A DNA stretch of 64,000 nucleotides from Tetrahymena elliotti 4EA. Lineage: Eukaryota; Ciliophora; Oligohymenophorea; Hymenostomatida; Tetrahymenidae. Below are positions 27,930 to 40,500 of the stretch, piece after piece. Location: the NCBI GenBank assembly GCA_000231825.2, contig JH720317.1:561161-625160 (forward strand), in the 5' to 3' direction. Under the pieces are notes generated by a model. It saw nothing but the letters and a program-made list of their open reading frames with translations, was not told the origin of the DNA and did no database searches. Positions within the stretch are counted from its first letter, which is position 1. Each line of letters opens with the position of its first letter. Position numbers and translations under genes: made by a program.

Positions 27930-29922
27930 TCATTAGCTTTTAACAATCACATACTTTGATATCAAATTATAAAAAACTGATTCTTCTAAATAGTGAGTGG
28001 AGTATAATTTTTGTTCTTTATTTAACTTGGAAATCCTATCTTTCTTTTCTTATTTTTCTTCTTCTTCTTCATTATCATCAGAAGATTAATCAAAGTCATA
28101 TAATTACTTTTGAATCAAATTAGGTTTTGTAAGGTCATAGTCAAATTCATAGTTATCTACGAAATCACTATAAATTAAATTTTTATCATCATCATCACTT
28201 AATGAATTATATACTTTCAAGAATATTTTAAGTGATTTAATTTTATTTTATTCTAACTGCAATATAATATTTGTACAAGCTTAAATTAGTTGGTCATTAT
28301 TTTTATCTTATGTTTTTTTAAAATACTATTTTTCTAATAATTATTATTCAGCTTTGATCTTATTTTCATTTTCTTCTTCAGCTAGTTTTTTAATAATATA
28401 GTAAATAGGAGCTTTACGTGTCTTTATTACATTTGACAATTTAAACCATTTTTGCTCTAGAGAGCTATTTGTGTGTTAATTTAGAGGATTAGAGGCTTCG
28501 TTGATATAATTTTAATAGTTATTATTTTTGCTAAATTTAGAATTCTCATTAAAATACAATCTCTTTATTTTAACAAAAAATTACTTAATTGCATTTAGTT
28601 CATTCTGGTTCTGGTTAAAAGAGAATTGATTATCTTCTAATGTCTATTCATAAACAGTGTCTAAGAAATCAGTCTATTGCTTTCTATCTTTCAGGTGAAG
28701 ACAAATTTTAAATTGCCATATGACTTATTTAGTACCAATAAAGATTTCTTTTCTATTTTGTGAAAAGTACAATTTGTAAATTAATTAAATATTTATTTTA
28801 CCTATTTAAATCTCATTTGGCAGCATGTTACCAAATATTTTTAACCACTTGAAAGTAGCATGATACTATTTCTCCCTCAAATATCTTTTACCAGGAGTTT
28901 TATAAAGAGAGTTCTATGTCAATAATGGCCTTCTTTATTTTAATGGTTTATGAAGTCATTAATTCTACTTTTTCTTTTAAAGAGCTCAAAAGGATTTCAT
29001 ATGCATTTTATTCTTTTGTATTCATAAAAAAATAGCAGGCAAACTTGTTAGAATTGGTCTAAGGGTCTATCTATTATTCTTGGGTAAAGCGATTCTTTAA
29101 TTTATTAAGCAATCTCAGTAAAGCTGCTAGGAGAAATATCATTATATTTATTAGCTCTTAGAAATTGATCAAAAAGTTTTCTATAAGAAATAAACAAATT
29201 CTATTTTTTATTACATTATGAATTACTAACTATTCATAAATAAAAAACTATTAATTTACCAATTCTATGTGATATTTTATTTTCTAAGCAATACTATTTT
29301 CTATTTTTGATTAGTATTATTTGACTTAATGGTCTGTTAATTTGCATTTGTGATCCTAAAGTTTATCATTTATCCTTCCCAAATATGGATCAACAGTGAA
29401 TCAAACAACTACCTACAAAACATCTATAGAAATAATTTGCCTTTATTTGTTAGGTGATGTGATACATTTTAAAGGATATGTTCTGCCTTAATATGAGACA
29501 TATTTTGGAGCATTATAAATATAATATAATGATTATTTATCTGCATCTTTATTGTGTACTTAATATTGTTATGAAACTATTATAGGATATTTTTGATCTT
29601 CTGAAACCTTTGGTTTTATAGTTTCTAGAAAACTTTATCTAATTATACTCATTTTCTGATTACGAACAAATAATCGTTTTTTTTTATTTTCTTAATCTAA
29701 TAAATTTGAATAATCTTATATAAGTTTTGGAAGTGCTTATTGCTTAATTGCGTCAATTTAGTCTTTAGAAAACTAGTTAGGAATACTAATAGGCTTCATT
29801 TAATTAGGCTCAAAATACATTTAATTATTAAAATTTTATTTTGAAGAGTCTAAATATTTTTTAAATTAAATTAAATATGCTATTTCTTTCTCTGTTATCT
29901 TCTAATCAATTTTTAATTCCAT
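27930..29922 (-). pseudogene. Decayed MULE-type transposase
   Basis: On the minus strand a frame opens at ATG 29922 (TAA/TAG read as Gln), meets TGA at 29401-29403, and then continues in the same frame. The piece around 28815-29050 looks like the core of a MULE transposase: a CYFFMN strand, a NAYEILLSSLK helix, an IDIE motif in place of the usual catalytic T/D-D-F-E, and a following C-Y-F...N-I-W block where MULEs carry C-x-F-H. After another TGA at 28813-28815 the coding signal moves to a different frame and stays open to TGA 27930-27932. That last part has a Lys-rich stretch, VIKTRKAP, and an acidic tail (DDNEEEEE). A possible 77-bp intron near 29220-29300 does not restore a single frame. 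Several stops and shifts make an inactive copy likely. I saw no terminal inverted repeats. Some breaks could still be unmodelled introns. Confidence 0.55.
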
Positions 29923-31265
29923 AAACTTTTGTTTACTTTATCTATCGTTGGCTCATGTAGATCTCTATTTTATAAATTTTAATATGAGATATTATAAAAT
30001 TCACTTAAAGATATCAATTCTTTTAAAATGTATGGTAAATTATCTAATATTTGCTTTCTTCTTCCATTTTTTGTATTATTTTTAAGTTTTTAAAATTATT
30101 TAAAAAAAAAATTTTTTTATTTTTAATTCAAGGAAGATAGCCTGAAATTATTTTTAAATATACTTTTCTCTATTATTTTGAAAAAACCTAAGAGAATTTT
30201 AAAAAAATAAAATATCATTTTCATTAATATGTTTTAAATTTTTAATAATCAACTATTTAAATCTCTTCTAATTTGACTAAAATTATTTTAGTTTTACTTT
30301 TATAAAATAATATTCTTTTAATTTCTAAAACTAATTTAATTCACTAAAATTTTTTGAAACAAAAAATTTGTTTAGGATAATTTGTTCTGAATGAAAATCA
30401 GCTAAATATGTTAATGTCTTTTAATAAATTTAAAAAATTAGTAATTATTTTATTCTCAAATAAAATGTACATTATTGTCATTATTAAATCATTAAGGAAG
30501 TTGAATCTGTAAATCAAATAAATTTTTGGTAAAAATCTAAACTTTGTGTTTTGTTTTCAAGTAATTAATAATTCTTCTAGTCTCTATTAATTCAATTTGA
30601 TTATTCAAAGTTTTAAATATATAGCATGAAATTAGACTTTTAATGGAATAATTTTTATAAATTAGTTTAGAAAAAATTAAAAAACAAAAGAGAAATATAA
30701 TTAATAATTATTTGTAATAAATTCATTTTATATTTTAATTAATAAAACAATATTTAGATATTTTGCTATTGTTGATATTTTAGATTAAATTACATTTTAT
30801 TAAGTTAGCAATTTTCTTTTAATAATTATAAATTCATTAATGTTAAATGCCTTCTCAATTTATGTAGGAAAAATCAAACTAAAATTAATAAAATTCTACT
30901 TGATATTTTGAGGGAAGCAAAAAACATAAATATCTATCAACTAGAAAAATATAATAAAATCAATAGTAAATATGTCAAAGAATCTCTTAAAGAAAAACCA
31001 TCAAACAAATAAATTATTTAATACATTTTTGAAAGAGTTGCCATTTTAGACATATAGATGAACAAATTGAACTATATGAAGAATGCTAAATAAATAGAAA
31101 GTTATAAATGAGATAGAATAGTAAAAACAGAATGAAGCAAATCTTAAATAGTGATATATCCTTGGATTTAAGTTGTTTTCATCCAATAATTAATTAGCGA
31201 ATTATTTTCTTAAGGTATATTGATATTCATTATTGTTTAGATAATTAATTAATTCATTGACAGAT
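29923..31265. other. AT-rich spacer left of the small ORF and giant gene B
   Basis: About 1.3 kb. The first ~100 bases, read on the minus strand, are open in a frame different from the transposase ATG frame and may be its lost N-terminus. The rest is A/T runs. One 81-codon open stretch on the plus strand (30869-31111) may be an exon fragment and is listed separately. Nothing else is recognisable. Confidence 0.6.
30869..31111 (+). CDS. Possible C-terminal exon fragment, unknown
   Basis: An 81-codon frame, Lys- and Ile-rich, follows a possible splice acceptor (AG at 30866-30867) and ends at TGA 31109-31111. The residues look protein-like (for example LREAKNINIYQLEKYNK). No start codon or upstream exon is evident. 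With TGA as the only stop and such low GC, open stretches of this length arise often by chance, so this is weak. It may belong to the ORF starting at 31266 or to nothing. Confidence 0.2.
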
Positions 31266-31514
31266 ATGGGGGGAGTGAGAGGAAAAAAACCAGCTAAAAA
31301 ATTTGCAAACGATGATTATTTAAATTAACATTTTCAAAGAATAAATGAATAACAAAATTCATAAATAAATAAATTAAGAAAAGAAAATTTATATTTAGAG
31401 TTATTCAAAGAAATAAATAAGAAAAATATATAATACTTAGTTAAAGAACATTAAAATCTTAGAATTCAACGCTTATCTAAAACTATCATATCAACCAAAT
31501 TTAATATTGATTGA
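31266..31514 (+). CDS. Small basic hypothetical protein (82 aa)
   Basis: ATG 31266 to TGA 31512-31514 gives 82 residues. It begins MGGVRGKKPAKKF, a positively charged start, followed by a Gln/Asn/Lys-rich, probably helical stretch with regular Leu and Ile (LYLELFKEINKK, YLVKEHQNLRIQRL) that could form a short coiled coil. It has no signal peptide or membrane segment and I do not recognise it. The stop lies only 62 bases before the start of giant gene B, so the ORF overlaps or sits inside that gene's promoter or 5' leader. It could be a real small gene, an upstream ORF, or chance. The GC-richer start (ATGGGGGGAGTGAGAGG) in AT-rich surroundings favours something real. Confidence 0.4.
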
Positions 31515-31576
31515 TTCATAAGCACCAAGGTTAACAAAAAAGAATAAAACTGTTAAGAGAATTTAACACTTTCAAT

Positions 31577-34500
31577 ATGATAGTATTCAAATTCCTCATC
31601 TTTGCAATATTTGCAAGTCATATTTTAGGTGGGTAGCTCAAAAAATAGAGTAGCAAAGGTTTGAACCCTTATACATCTAATAAAGGAGAAAAATCATATT
31701 ACTAATTTTAGTTTGTTCCTGATAATAGGATTGAAACTGGTGGTTCCATTTAAATAGTCTTCCCTTAGGATTTTGATGCTCTCTCTTTTCCAAGCAATCT
31801 TGAGTGTAGAGTTTAAAGCTAGGAAAAAAGCTCATTTTAAATAGCAGACTGCTCAATTCTTTCTGCTAGAGTTATTCATGTCAAGCTAGATTAAATTCCA
31901 GCCACTCTGATCACTATAATAGTAGGCGAAGTTACTAACCCTAGATTCACTGACACTTCCAGTTAATTCAAAATTAGATCTTATAGAAACGATGTCTTAA
32001 TTGATTCTAATGATGGCTTTGGATTCATCTCATTTTCTTAAAGTCCAGGTAATTAATTAGTTCTATCTCAATACATTAGCTTTATTTGTATATTTTCTAG
32101 TAGATAATATGTTTTATACAAATGTTAAATATATTAAGCAAAAAAAAAATCACAATAAATATAGAATATCATTTTTTGTAAAATTAAATCATTTTTTAAG
32201 TTTTCAAATTTTTTTCATTTTATCTTACTGAAACTTCTTTACGATAAATACTCTTTAGCTATATCTTTTTTCATTTTTTGACAAAATCAATTCGCTAAGT
32301 GATAATCAATAAAAAAGCAGATAAATAAAAATCTGATGAATAAATTCCCCATAAATCTTATGAAAAAATTGGTTTTTTAATTAAATGAAATAAACAATAT
32401 AATTGAGCCAATTTTATTAATAATTACTGGACTAAGAATTTTTAAATTTTGTATAAATTATAAATTAATAGCTTTGTTAACTTTTAATACATTTTTAATT
32501 TCATTTTTCTTTTCAAACAAATTTTATAGGTTAAATACTGAACCCTAACATATTTAGATTAAGTAACTCTAGAATCCGTGAAGGTTCAAGTTGGGAATTC
32601 AACTTTACTCCTTCCAAAATCTATCCTCCAGGATGTAGCATAAGATTTACCTTCCCTGAAGGATATACTTCTCAGTAAGCTATGTGTGATGTCTAAGGAC
32701 TTGCTGGCTAGAATCCTGATTCCTTACTTCTTTTTAACAAAAGAATCCTAACATGCTAAAACGTTAACAAAGAATTAAAAGGGCCTTAAGTTGTCAAGGT
32801 TATTAATATGGTAAATCCTTCTTTCAGCAGTATAATGTAAGGATTTAAAATAGAAATTTTAGAAGGGCTTTCTTCAATAGTTTTGGAATCAGTGACATTC
32901 CCAGGAAATATTGAGATCCTACCAGGTCTTTTAAAAGCTAGTTATGTCTCAGATGATTAATTTAAGTGGTCAACTACAAATTATTATTTCTTTGTGAATC
33001 TAATTAATCCTGTTTATCAAGGCGATCGACTTTATTTCAATTTTACAAGTGATTGGAATATATTTTAACCAAACTGTACTATTATTAATGGGTAAATTAG
33101 CATATAGTATTACTAATTTACTAGAGTTTAAATTTTGAAAAATTAAATATAGGTTTACAGCACCATTTGGATAAAAAGTTAGATGTTAGCGCATTAAAGA
33201 TTAGAATTCCTATATGATTGATAACTTTGTTTAAATTGATAATTCTAAAAGACTGGTTTTTTAAGTGTATCTTGAAACTCCACATATCGAAAATCAATAT
33301 CCAGTAATTAAAATTTTTAATTATTTCATATCGAAAAATAAAAACAGATATTGATTCTTTATTTATTTACTATTAATAGTAAATTCATTACATATTTTTA
33401 ATAAAAAAATTTTTAAATATTATTGAAATATTTAGAATTAAAAATTTTAGAAAAGTATTGAAATAAAAATAATTTTTTAGTTTTTTGAAAAAATTAAAAT
33501 TAATATAAAATTTTATTGTTAAAAATTATTTTAAAAGAAAAACTAAATTATTTATTCAAAAAGGTAATAATTTCAACTTACAGTACTAATAGAAGCGCAG
33601 TTGTTGACTTAAATACTATTCTTATTAATATTAACTCTACTTATGGTATCATAAAAAGATTCAATTCTCATGCTTTAAAATCTCCTCAGAAATCAAAAGC
33701 AGGCGAAAATGGTGCCCTTGAAATGACATTTTTCTTAAAGACCCAATTACCTAAAACTGATGTAGATAGTTAAGGTCATTTCCGTGTTGATATTTTCCCA
33801 CAAATTCCTGCTCCTGATGAGAGTAAGTATGGTGTGCTTACATGCTTTTTCTATGGAGATGTACCTTCTTTTAATGATTGTAAAGCAGATTACAAAGTAG
33901 ATAAAACTGAGCGTACCTACATCCATATTCTTACTCCTAACTTGAGACCTTTCAAAGAAAGTGAAATACCAATAAGTGTTACAACAACCGGTCCATTTGG
34001 AAATTATAAAGCTGGTATCAAGCTTCATGAGCTAGTTTAGAGATATAAAATTCATATTAATATTTGGAAAGACCCTGGGAAAGATCTTTTCTTAAATCCA
34101 GATACTCCTCCAGATGAAGTGTTTTTCACTGAATTTATTCCTGAATCTTATAAAATTACTGACCCAGCTGCAATAACAACTACTTCTACTATTACTAACG
34201 CTAAAGCTTATACTTACATTGAGGTAAAATATATTCATGCTGATGATTATATAGCAACTTATGACAAGAGACTTCCTACTGAAAGAAATTATGTCCTTAG
34301 AATTCACTTCATAAGTGGTTTTGCTGATGATTTAGGATGGGGCTCTTTTCTAAAAAATCCTACTGATAAAACTATTAGAAAATTCCCATGTTACCTTGAA
34401 GGCTCTCTTATAAGTTAAACCTTGCCTAATAACTCAGGAAAAGGTTACTCTAATTGTGAATTAGTTTGGAAAGATAAAGATAATACTTACATTCAAGTGA

Positions 34501-37500
34501 ACAATCTTCCAACCATAAATTTCTTACCAAACGCATACCTTATAGTGGGTATCCCTAAAATATAAATTTCTGATATCATTGGAGCAAATGCAGTTATCAG
34601 TGTTCGTATTATTGAAGAGACTCCTAGATGTTGGGATTAAATTGTGACTGTCTATTAAAAAGAAAATATTATTTTATTCACAGTTTAAGCACCATTCACA
34701 ACACCAGGTAAAATTTATTCAATCAGGGATTTAATTATTCTAATATTTTAATTTAAAAAGTTGGCACGGGTTTAACGGTAACTCCTGTTGATAGCATCAG
34801 ATTAAATTTTGATTCAAAATACTAATTCTAGGCCACTCAAATAGCAACGTCAACCCAAGTTGTAGTAGAATGGCCTTAAGAACTCTAATTGGATTTTGGT
34901 AAAGTTTCATGCACTGGAGGTTCTTGCATAAAATTCAACTATCCAATTAATTGGATCATTTTTACACCATCTCCGCCCCAAACAGGTTCAACTGTAAGTT
35001 TCACTATGCCTACTGGAACTACTTAAAACTATAAGAATAAAGCTGATATTGATTTTAAAATTTAAAGTTGGGTTGGAAATACAATCAGTTAAATTCATAA
35101 AACTACTTATTCTTATTAACCAGTCACTATGGCTATTACTAAATTTGAAAGTGTAGATGCTAACGATTACAAGTTCTAGGTAATTAAATAATTTAGTGGT
35201 TTAGAATCAATACAATCTTTTTTTTAATTTTTAAAACCCCATTTTTTAAAAAATATCTAAAATATAGACTATTAATATTATCTATCAATTTCTAAATTAG
35301 AAAAACTATTTTGAATTCTATTTTCACATCATTTCATTAAAATATTTACTTTAATTCTATATTTTGATAGGGCTACTAGTAAGAATAAATCATAGAAATA
35401 ACTTTAGAGGAGCCAATGGATGATAATTGGTATATCAAGTTAACCTTATAGGGTACTTACATGAAATTTGAGTAAACTGAGAACTTTTATTTCTAAACAT
35501 CTAACTTAGTTAGTTTAGATGATTAAGGTATTTTAACAGAAATGGTGTCTCCTACTTAATTTTGGATCTTTAATTTAAAAAGTCTTGCAAAAGGAGTCAA
35601 AGTTACTATCAAAATTTCAATTACTATGATTGCTAGCTCAGTTACCTTTATTCCAAAAATAAAAGTTGAAGCATTACATGATTATAAAAGAGGATCAATA
35701 GAAAATAAATCTGTTAATGAAGCCACTATTAGTCATATTGATGGTAGTATTACTTTACAAGATTATGGTATGGTTAAATTTTAAGCTATTAATCCAATAT
35801 CTTATAGATATGAATTGATATAAGGAAGTACTGGACCATTTAATTTTAAAATTTAATTCACTAATTAAATTTAACCTCAAGATGCCAGTTTAACTAGATA
35901 TACTTTGGTCTTTAGATTTTAATTAAATGATGGAACCTAAGATGGTTTTAATATAATTGATAATACTAAATAGGTATTAAGATGCACAATTACTGATGAT
36001 TCAGATCCTACACTCTCTTACTTTCACGAATGCACATTTAAAAAAGATTTGACTAAAAAAGTCCTTGAGATAGAATTAACTCCTTATACAACCTTATCAG
36101 CAGGAAAGCTTTACTAATTTGAAATTTCTTCAGATTCTCTTCTTTCTATTAATAGCTACTATGGACTTAAGGTAATTTTTTTTGAGCAGAGAAATTAAAT
36201 CAATAATTATTTAAAAACTTTACCACAAATATTATTCAACTTATTTAATGTAAACTAAAAAGTTATCCTAACTTAAAATTTAGGTTTTTAAATTTGAAGA
36301 ATACAAATTTTATTAAATTAAAAGTTTTGAAATTTCAATTAAAAAAATGAATTTAACTAGCAAATTAAAGTATTTATTTTTAATATTAGTTTCCAACTGT
36401 TTCAGGATATTATTCTTTTGAAATATGGGTACGAAAGACTACTTCTTCAAACAGTATATCAGAAGATTTAGCTTATTATGAGGCTCTTTTTATTAGACCT
36501 CCTGAGTTAAAAGATATTACAATTACATTATTACATAGATTTGCTAGTATTAAAAATATCTTTACATTTGATATGACAGTAAAAGATCCAATCCCGTCAT
36601 ATTCAAGTGGAGGTAGAATACGTATTTACTTCCCAGGCTATTAAAATGGTTAAAGAATATTTACAACAAATTTAGACCATGATTCATCATTATACAATGC
36701 TGCTTGTAGATTTTTGACTGGATTCACTGCAGAGTCCTCTAAAAAGCTAATGTGTGCAATAGGACGTGTAAACTCTGATGGTGAGTTGAATGATCCTTTT
36801 GTTGAATTAATGAATTTCTAAGCTATTTCTGCAAATTCCCAAATCAAAATGCAAGTTGGAAATGTTGCTAATCCTTTATTAGGTATTTTAGTAGGCGTTT
36901 TTAGAATTCATACATATCAATTTTAACCAACTGTTGCAACAAATAATTTCATCAATTCTATGACAGAAACTGTTGTGTTTGATTTAAAAAATAGTGCTTC
37001 TTTACCAGTTTTAACTAACGTTAATACTTAATTTGAGACAGGATAAAAGTTAAATTCAGGCCAAACATATTTAAATCATAAATTCAAAATTAACTTAAAT
37101 CTTTAGCCAAATGATATAATAATCACAGAAATGCCTCTACCTCTCAGACTAACTGTTGTGAGTACTTAAAATACAGGCAGCTTACTAACATGTGATTCTA
37201 GTTTATATTCCTCTTGTGTTGCCTTTGATGAAGGTAATTATATAGTATGGACTGTTAAAAATTCAATATCTGCAAATACTTAGTTTGATGCTCGTATCGA
37301 TATTACTGGCCTTCCTAGCTATGCAGAATCATTAGATACGAATTTTAATAGTTATGTTGTTAGAGGTTCTGATGTAATTTCGAAAATATAAGAAATTATA
37401 CCTGCTAGTGAATGGGCTAAAATAGTAGATAGTATTACATTAACAATTTCTACTTTCGAATCAAACAACTATTATGGTGGATGCTTATACCAACGTTTTA

Positions 37501-40500
37501 TTTTTGATATTACATTCACAAATACTATACCAGCAGGTGGGTCTATTCTTATTACAGCAGATCCTAGTTCTAATGTGTAAAATGCTGATATGATACCTAA
37601 GTGTATACTTATTAAAAATGCAGGTACTATTAATTATACAGATTTTTCAAAATATGGAGGTATGCTTGGATGTCCAATACAAAATAATGGCTGGTATTTT
37701 TCTCCTTAATATGATATCCCTTAAGGTTCTAAGATAAGTGTTGAGGCCTATTCTAATAATTTATCGACTCCTGGTTCTGTTTCTTTCACTGTGTAATCTT
37801 TTTAGAATACAGATACTTCTGCTATTTCATCAACTGGTAAAAAACTTGACAAAGGATAAGATACTGCTACTCCAACAAATACAATGAATTCTTGTACAGA
37901 TGTAAAATAATTTAGCCTCAATTCTTATGACATATAGAGTACAAATATTATTCCTTATGGTGATCAAGAGACTATTTGGTAATTCGATATTACAACATAA
38001 TATATTATTAAAAAAGATAGTTTCTTGATTTTCAGCTTAACCAATTACAATCCCTCTGGTGTTGTACCTAATCAATGGTAATACCAACCTGCTGATTTTA
38101 TTGATTAAAATTCCTCTAATATTGGTGGTGTTTGCATGTACTATGTTCCAAGTAATAAACTTTTTGATTTCGATTATAGAATGTCCTGTACAAATTTCCA
38201 ATAAGATATCCCTGCATCTACAATAAAAGTTTTCTTAAGAATTAAGAATCCTGTTTTATCTTCAACGGAAACTTAACATTTCAAATTTTACACTTATGAA
38301 AGAGGAATTTATTTTAAGGTCTATAATTACTATGATAGTTAAGACACATATTTTTAAGGAGTAACAGTTTTAGATTCATCCAAAATGCAATTAAAATCTA
38401 TTAGTAAAAATATTGCTCGTAGTAATACTAAACTAGATATTACTAATGTAAATTTATAACCAAATCCCTTGGATACCTCAAGTTTATTCTCATGTGATTC
38501 ATCTGAATATAATAACTATCCAACAAGATTGAAAAATTGTTAATTACTGAATGGAGATACTCTTGTTGCCTTTACAACATTATATGATGACTTTACTTAA
38601 ACTTAATTAAATATAGATTTGAAAAATACATCAAATAATATAGCTGGAAAATTTGATTTACTTAAAGGCTGTGGTGCTTTGGTAGGCAGATTAACCAGAA
38701 ATTTATAGAGTGCAGAACAGTTAGTTTTCAATTCTGCAATAAATAATCCAAGTCTATACTATTTTCCAGATGAATTGAAATGCTTCTTGATTTACATGAA
38801 AGGAGCAGATAGTTGGATAGTTAATGATAAACCTACACTCATGGTTTCAAGTTCTTGCACTGTTTCTAGAGTAACAGCAGGAGATCCAGTCAGTGCAAGT
38901 ATATTGAAAGGATACATAAATAGAGAAAGCAGATTTGTAGGAAAAGCCACTATAAAAATTCAAAGAAATACTCCATTATACTCTAGAGTACTACTAAAAA
39001 TTACAAGTTCTTCAAAAACTCAATTGCAATTTGCAAATAAAGTTAGCTATACAGGAGCATCTATTAATAGTTCTCATTCACCTCTTATGATTGTACCTAT
39101 TGCTGTGGATTAATATGAGCTAATTGGTTTACCTTTAATCAATACTGCCACTACTTTAACATTATATTTTGGTTTTAGATCAACATAAACAAATTCTGTT
39201 GTTTTGAGTTTAAATGTAATAAATTTTTTATTAACTTTATTTTTTCTAAATTGTTAAAATGTTGAACAATTATTTTTATTTTTTAAATTTAAATTTTTTT
39301 TTTAATTGTAAATTTTTTAAATAGATAATACATCCCTAAAATGGAAGAACTACTGAATTTGATTCAACTTTTTCTATTGGTTAAAATGGATCTATTACAA
39401 ATAGGGACTCAAGTGGTTATAGAGGATTATACAGGATGAAAAGATATATGAAAGACTCTAATTAAAAAGGGCCACTATAATTTTTATTAAATCTTCGTAA
39501 TTTTGACATTACTTCTGCAGACAAGCTAACAATATCAATACCTTCGGAATTTTCTGTTTCTACTAATGGTAAATAATTGAGTGATTATCAATTATCCTCT
39601 CCTCCTAATTAATATAGTTATTGGGTAAATGATATTATTTCTTTTATAAATATTTATGATTTTTTAATTTATAAAGCTCCATGGATCTCCTACTTCTCTC
39701 AGTGTAGCTGATGTTGACATAACAATTGGATCATTTTCTACTGTTTAATAATTTACCAAATAAAAAGAGTATAGTTTAGTTTTAACAACAAGATATGCTG
39801 ATACCTATGATGGTTTCTAATATCCTGCAAATATAGGTTACTATAAATTCAAATTAAAAGGATTTAAGGGTGGCTCTTCAAAAGAATATGGTTCTGATTT
39901 GCTACCAATAGAAGCCGAAGGTGATACTGATACATTTAAAGTGACTGCATTAAATACAAATATTGGTTTTAGTACAGTAATAAATTTTTAGTGGAAAGTT
40001 ACAGTTGCTGCTTTAGTAGGTGATGAAATTTGGCTTGAATTCTAGACAAATAATGGAAGACCTCCTGGCTTCAACATGGCTTTTTAAAATCTTTTGGGTA
40101 AAATTTTAGACATTTAAATTATAAGAATGATATTAAAAACTATAAATTTACTAATAAATAGGATAACAAAATATTCATTCTACATTAGAATGCATAGAAG
40201 CAACAAACTTCATTTCTTCAACAAATATTTTAACTTGTGAAATGGTCAAAGTTGGTGACTCATCTAAAAACCCTGCATATGAATAAGAAGCTTAGACTGC
40301 AATTAGAATTCCAATCCTTAAACCTATTTCTGCAAACACAAATATAGAATTTTACATACAAGGTATTGCTAATCCATAAGATCCTAATATATAAGTTAGA
40401 ATTACAGCGAGTTTGAGAAAAACTATTACTAACTTTGAAGATTTACCAAAGCTAGCCTATTAAAAATCTTATGGTTATTATAAAACAACTAGTGGAAATA

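Noticed and set aside
33747..34307. Minus-strand ORFs 33747-34028 and 34092-34307
   Set aside because: They lie opposite a well-supported exon of giant gene B (33564-34707) and have no independent coding signal.
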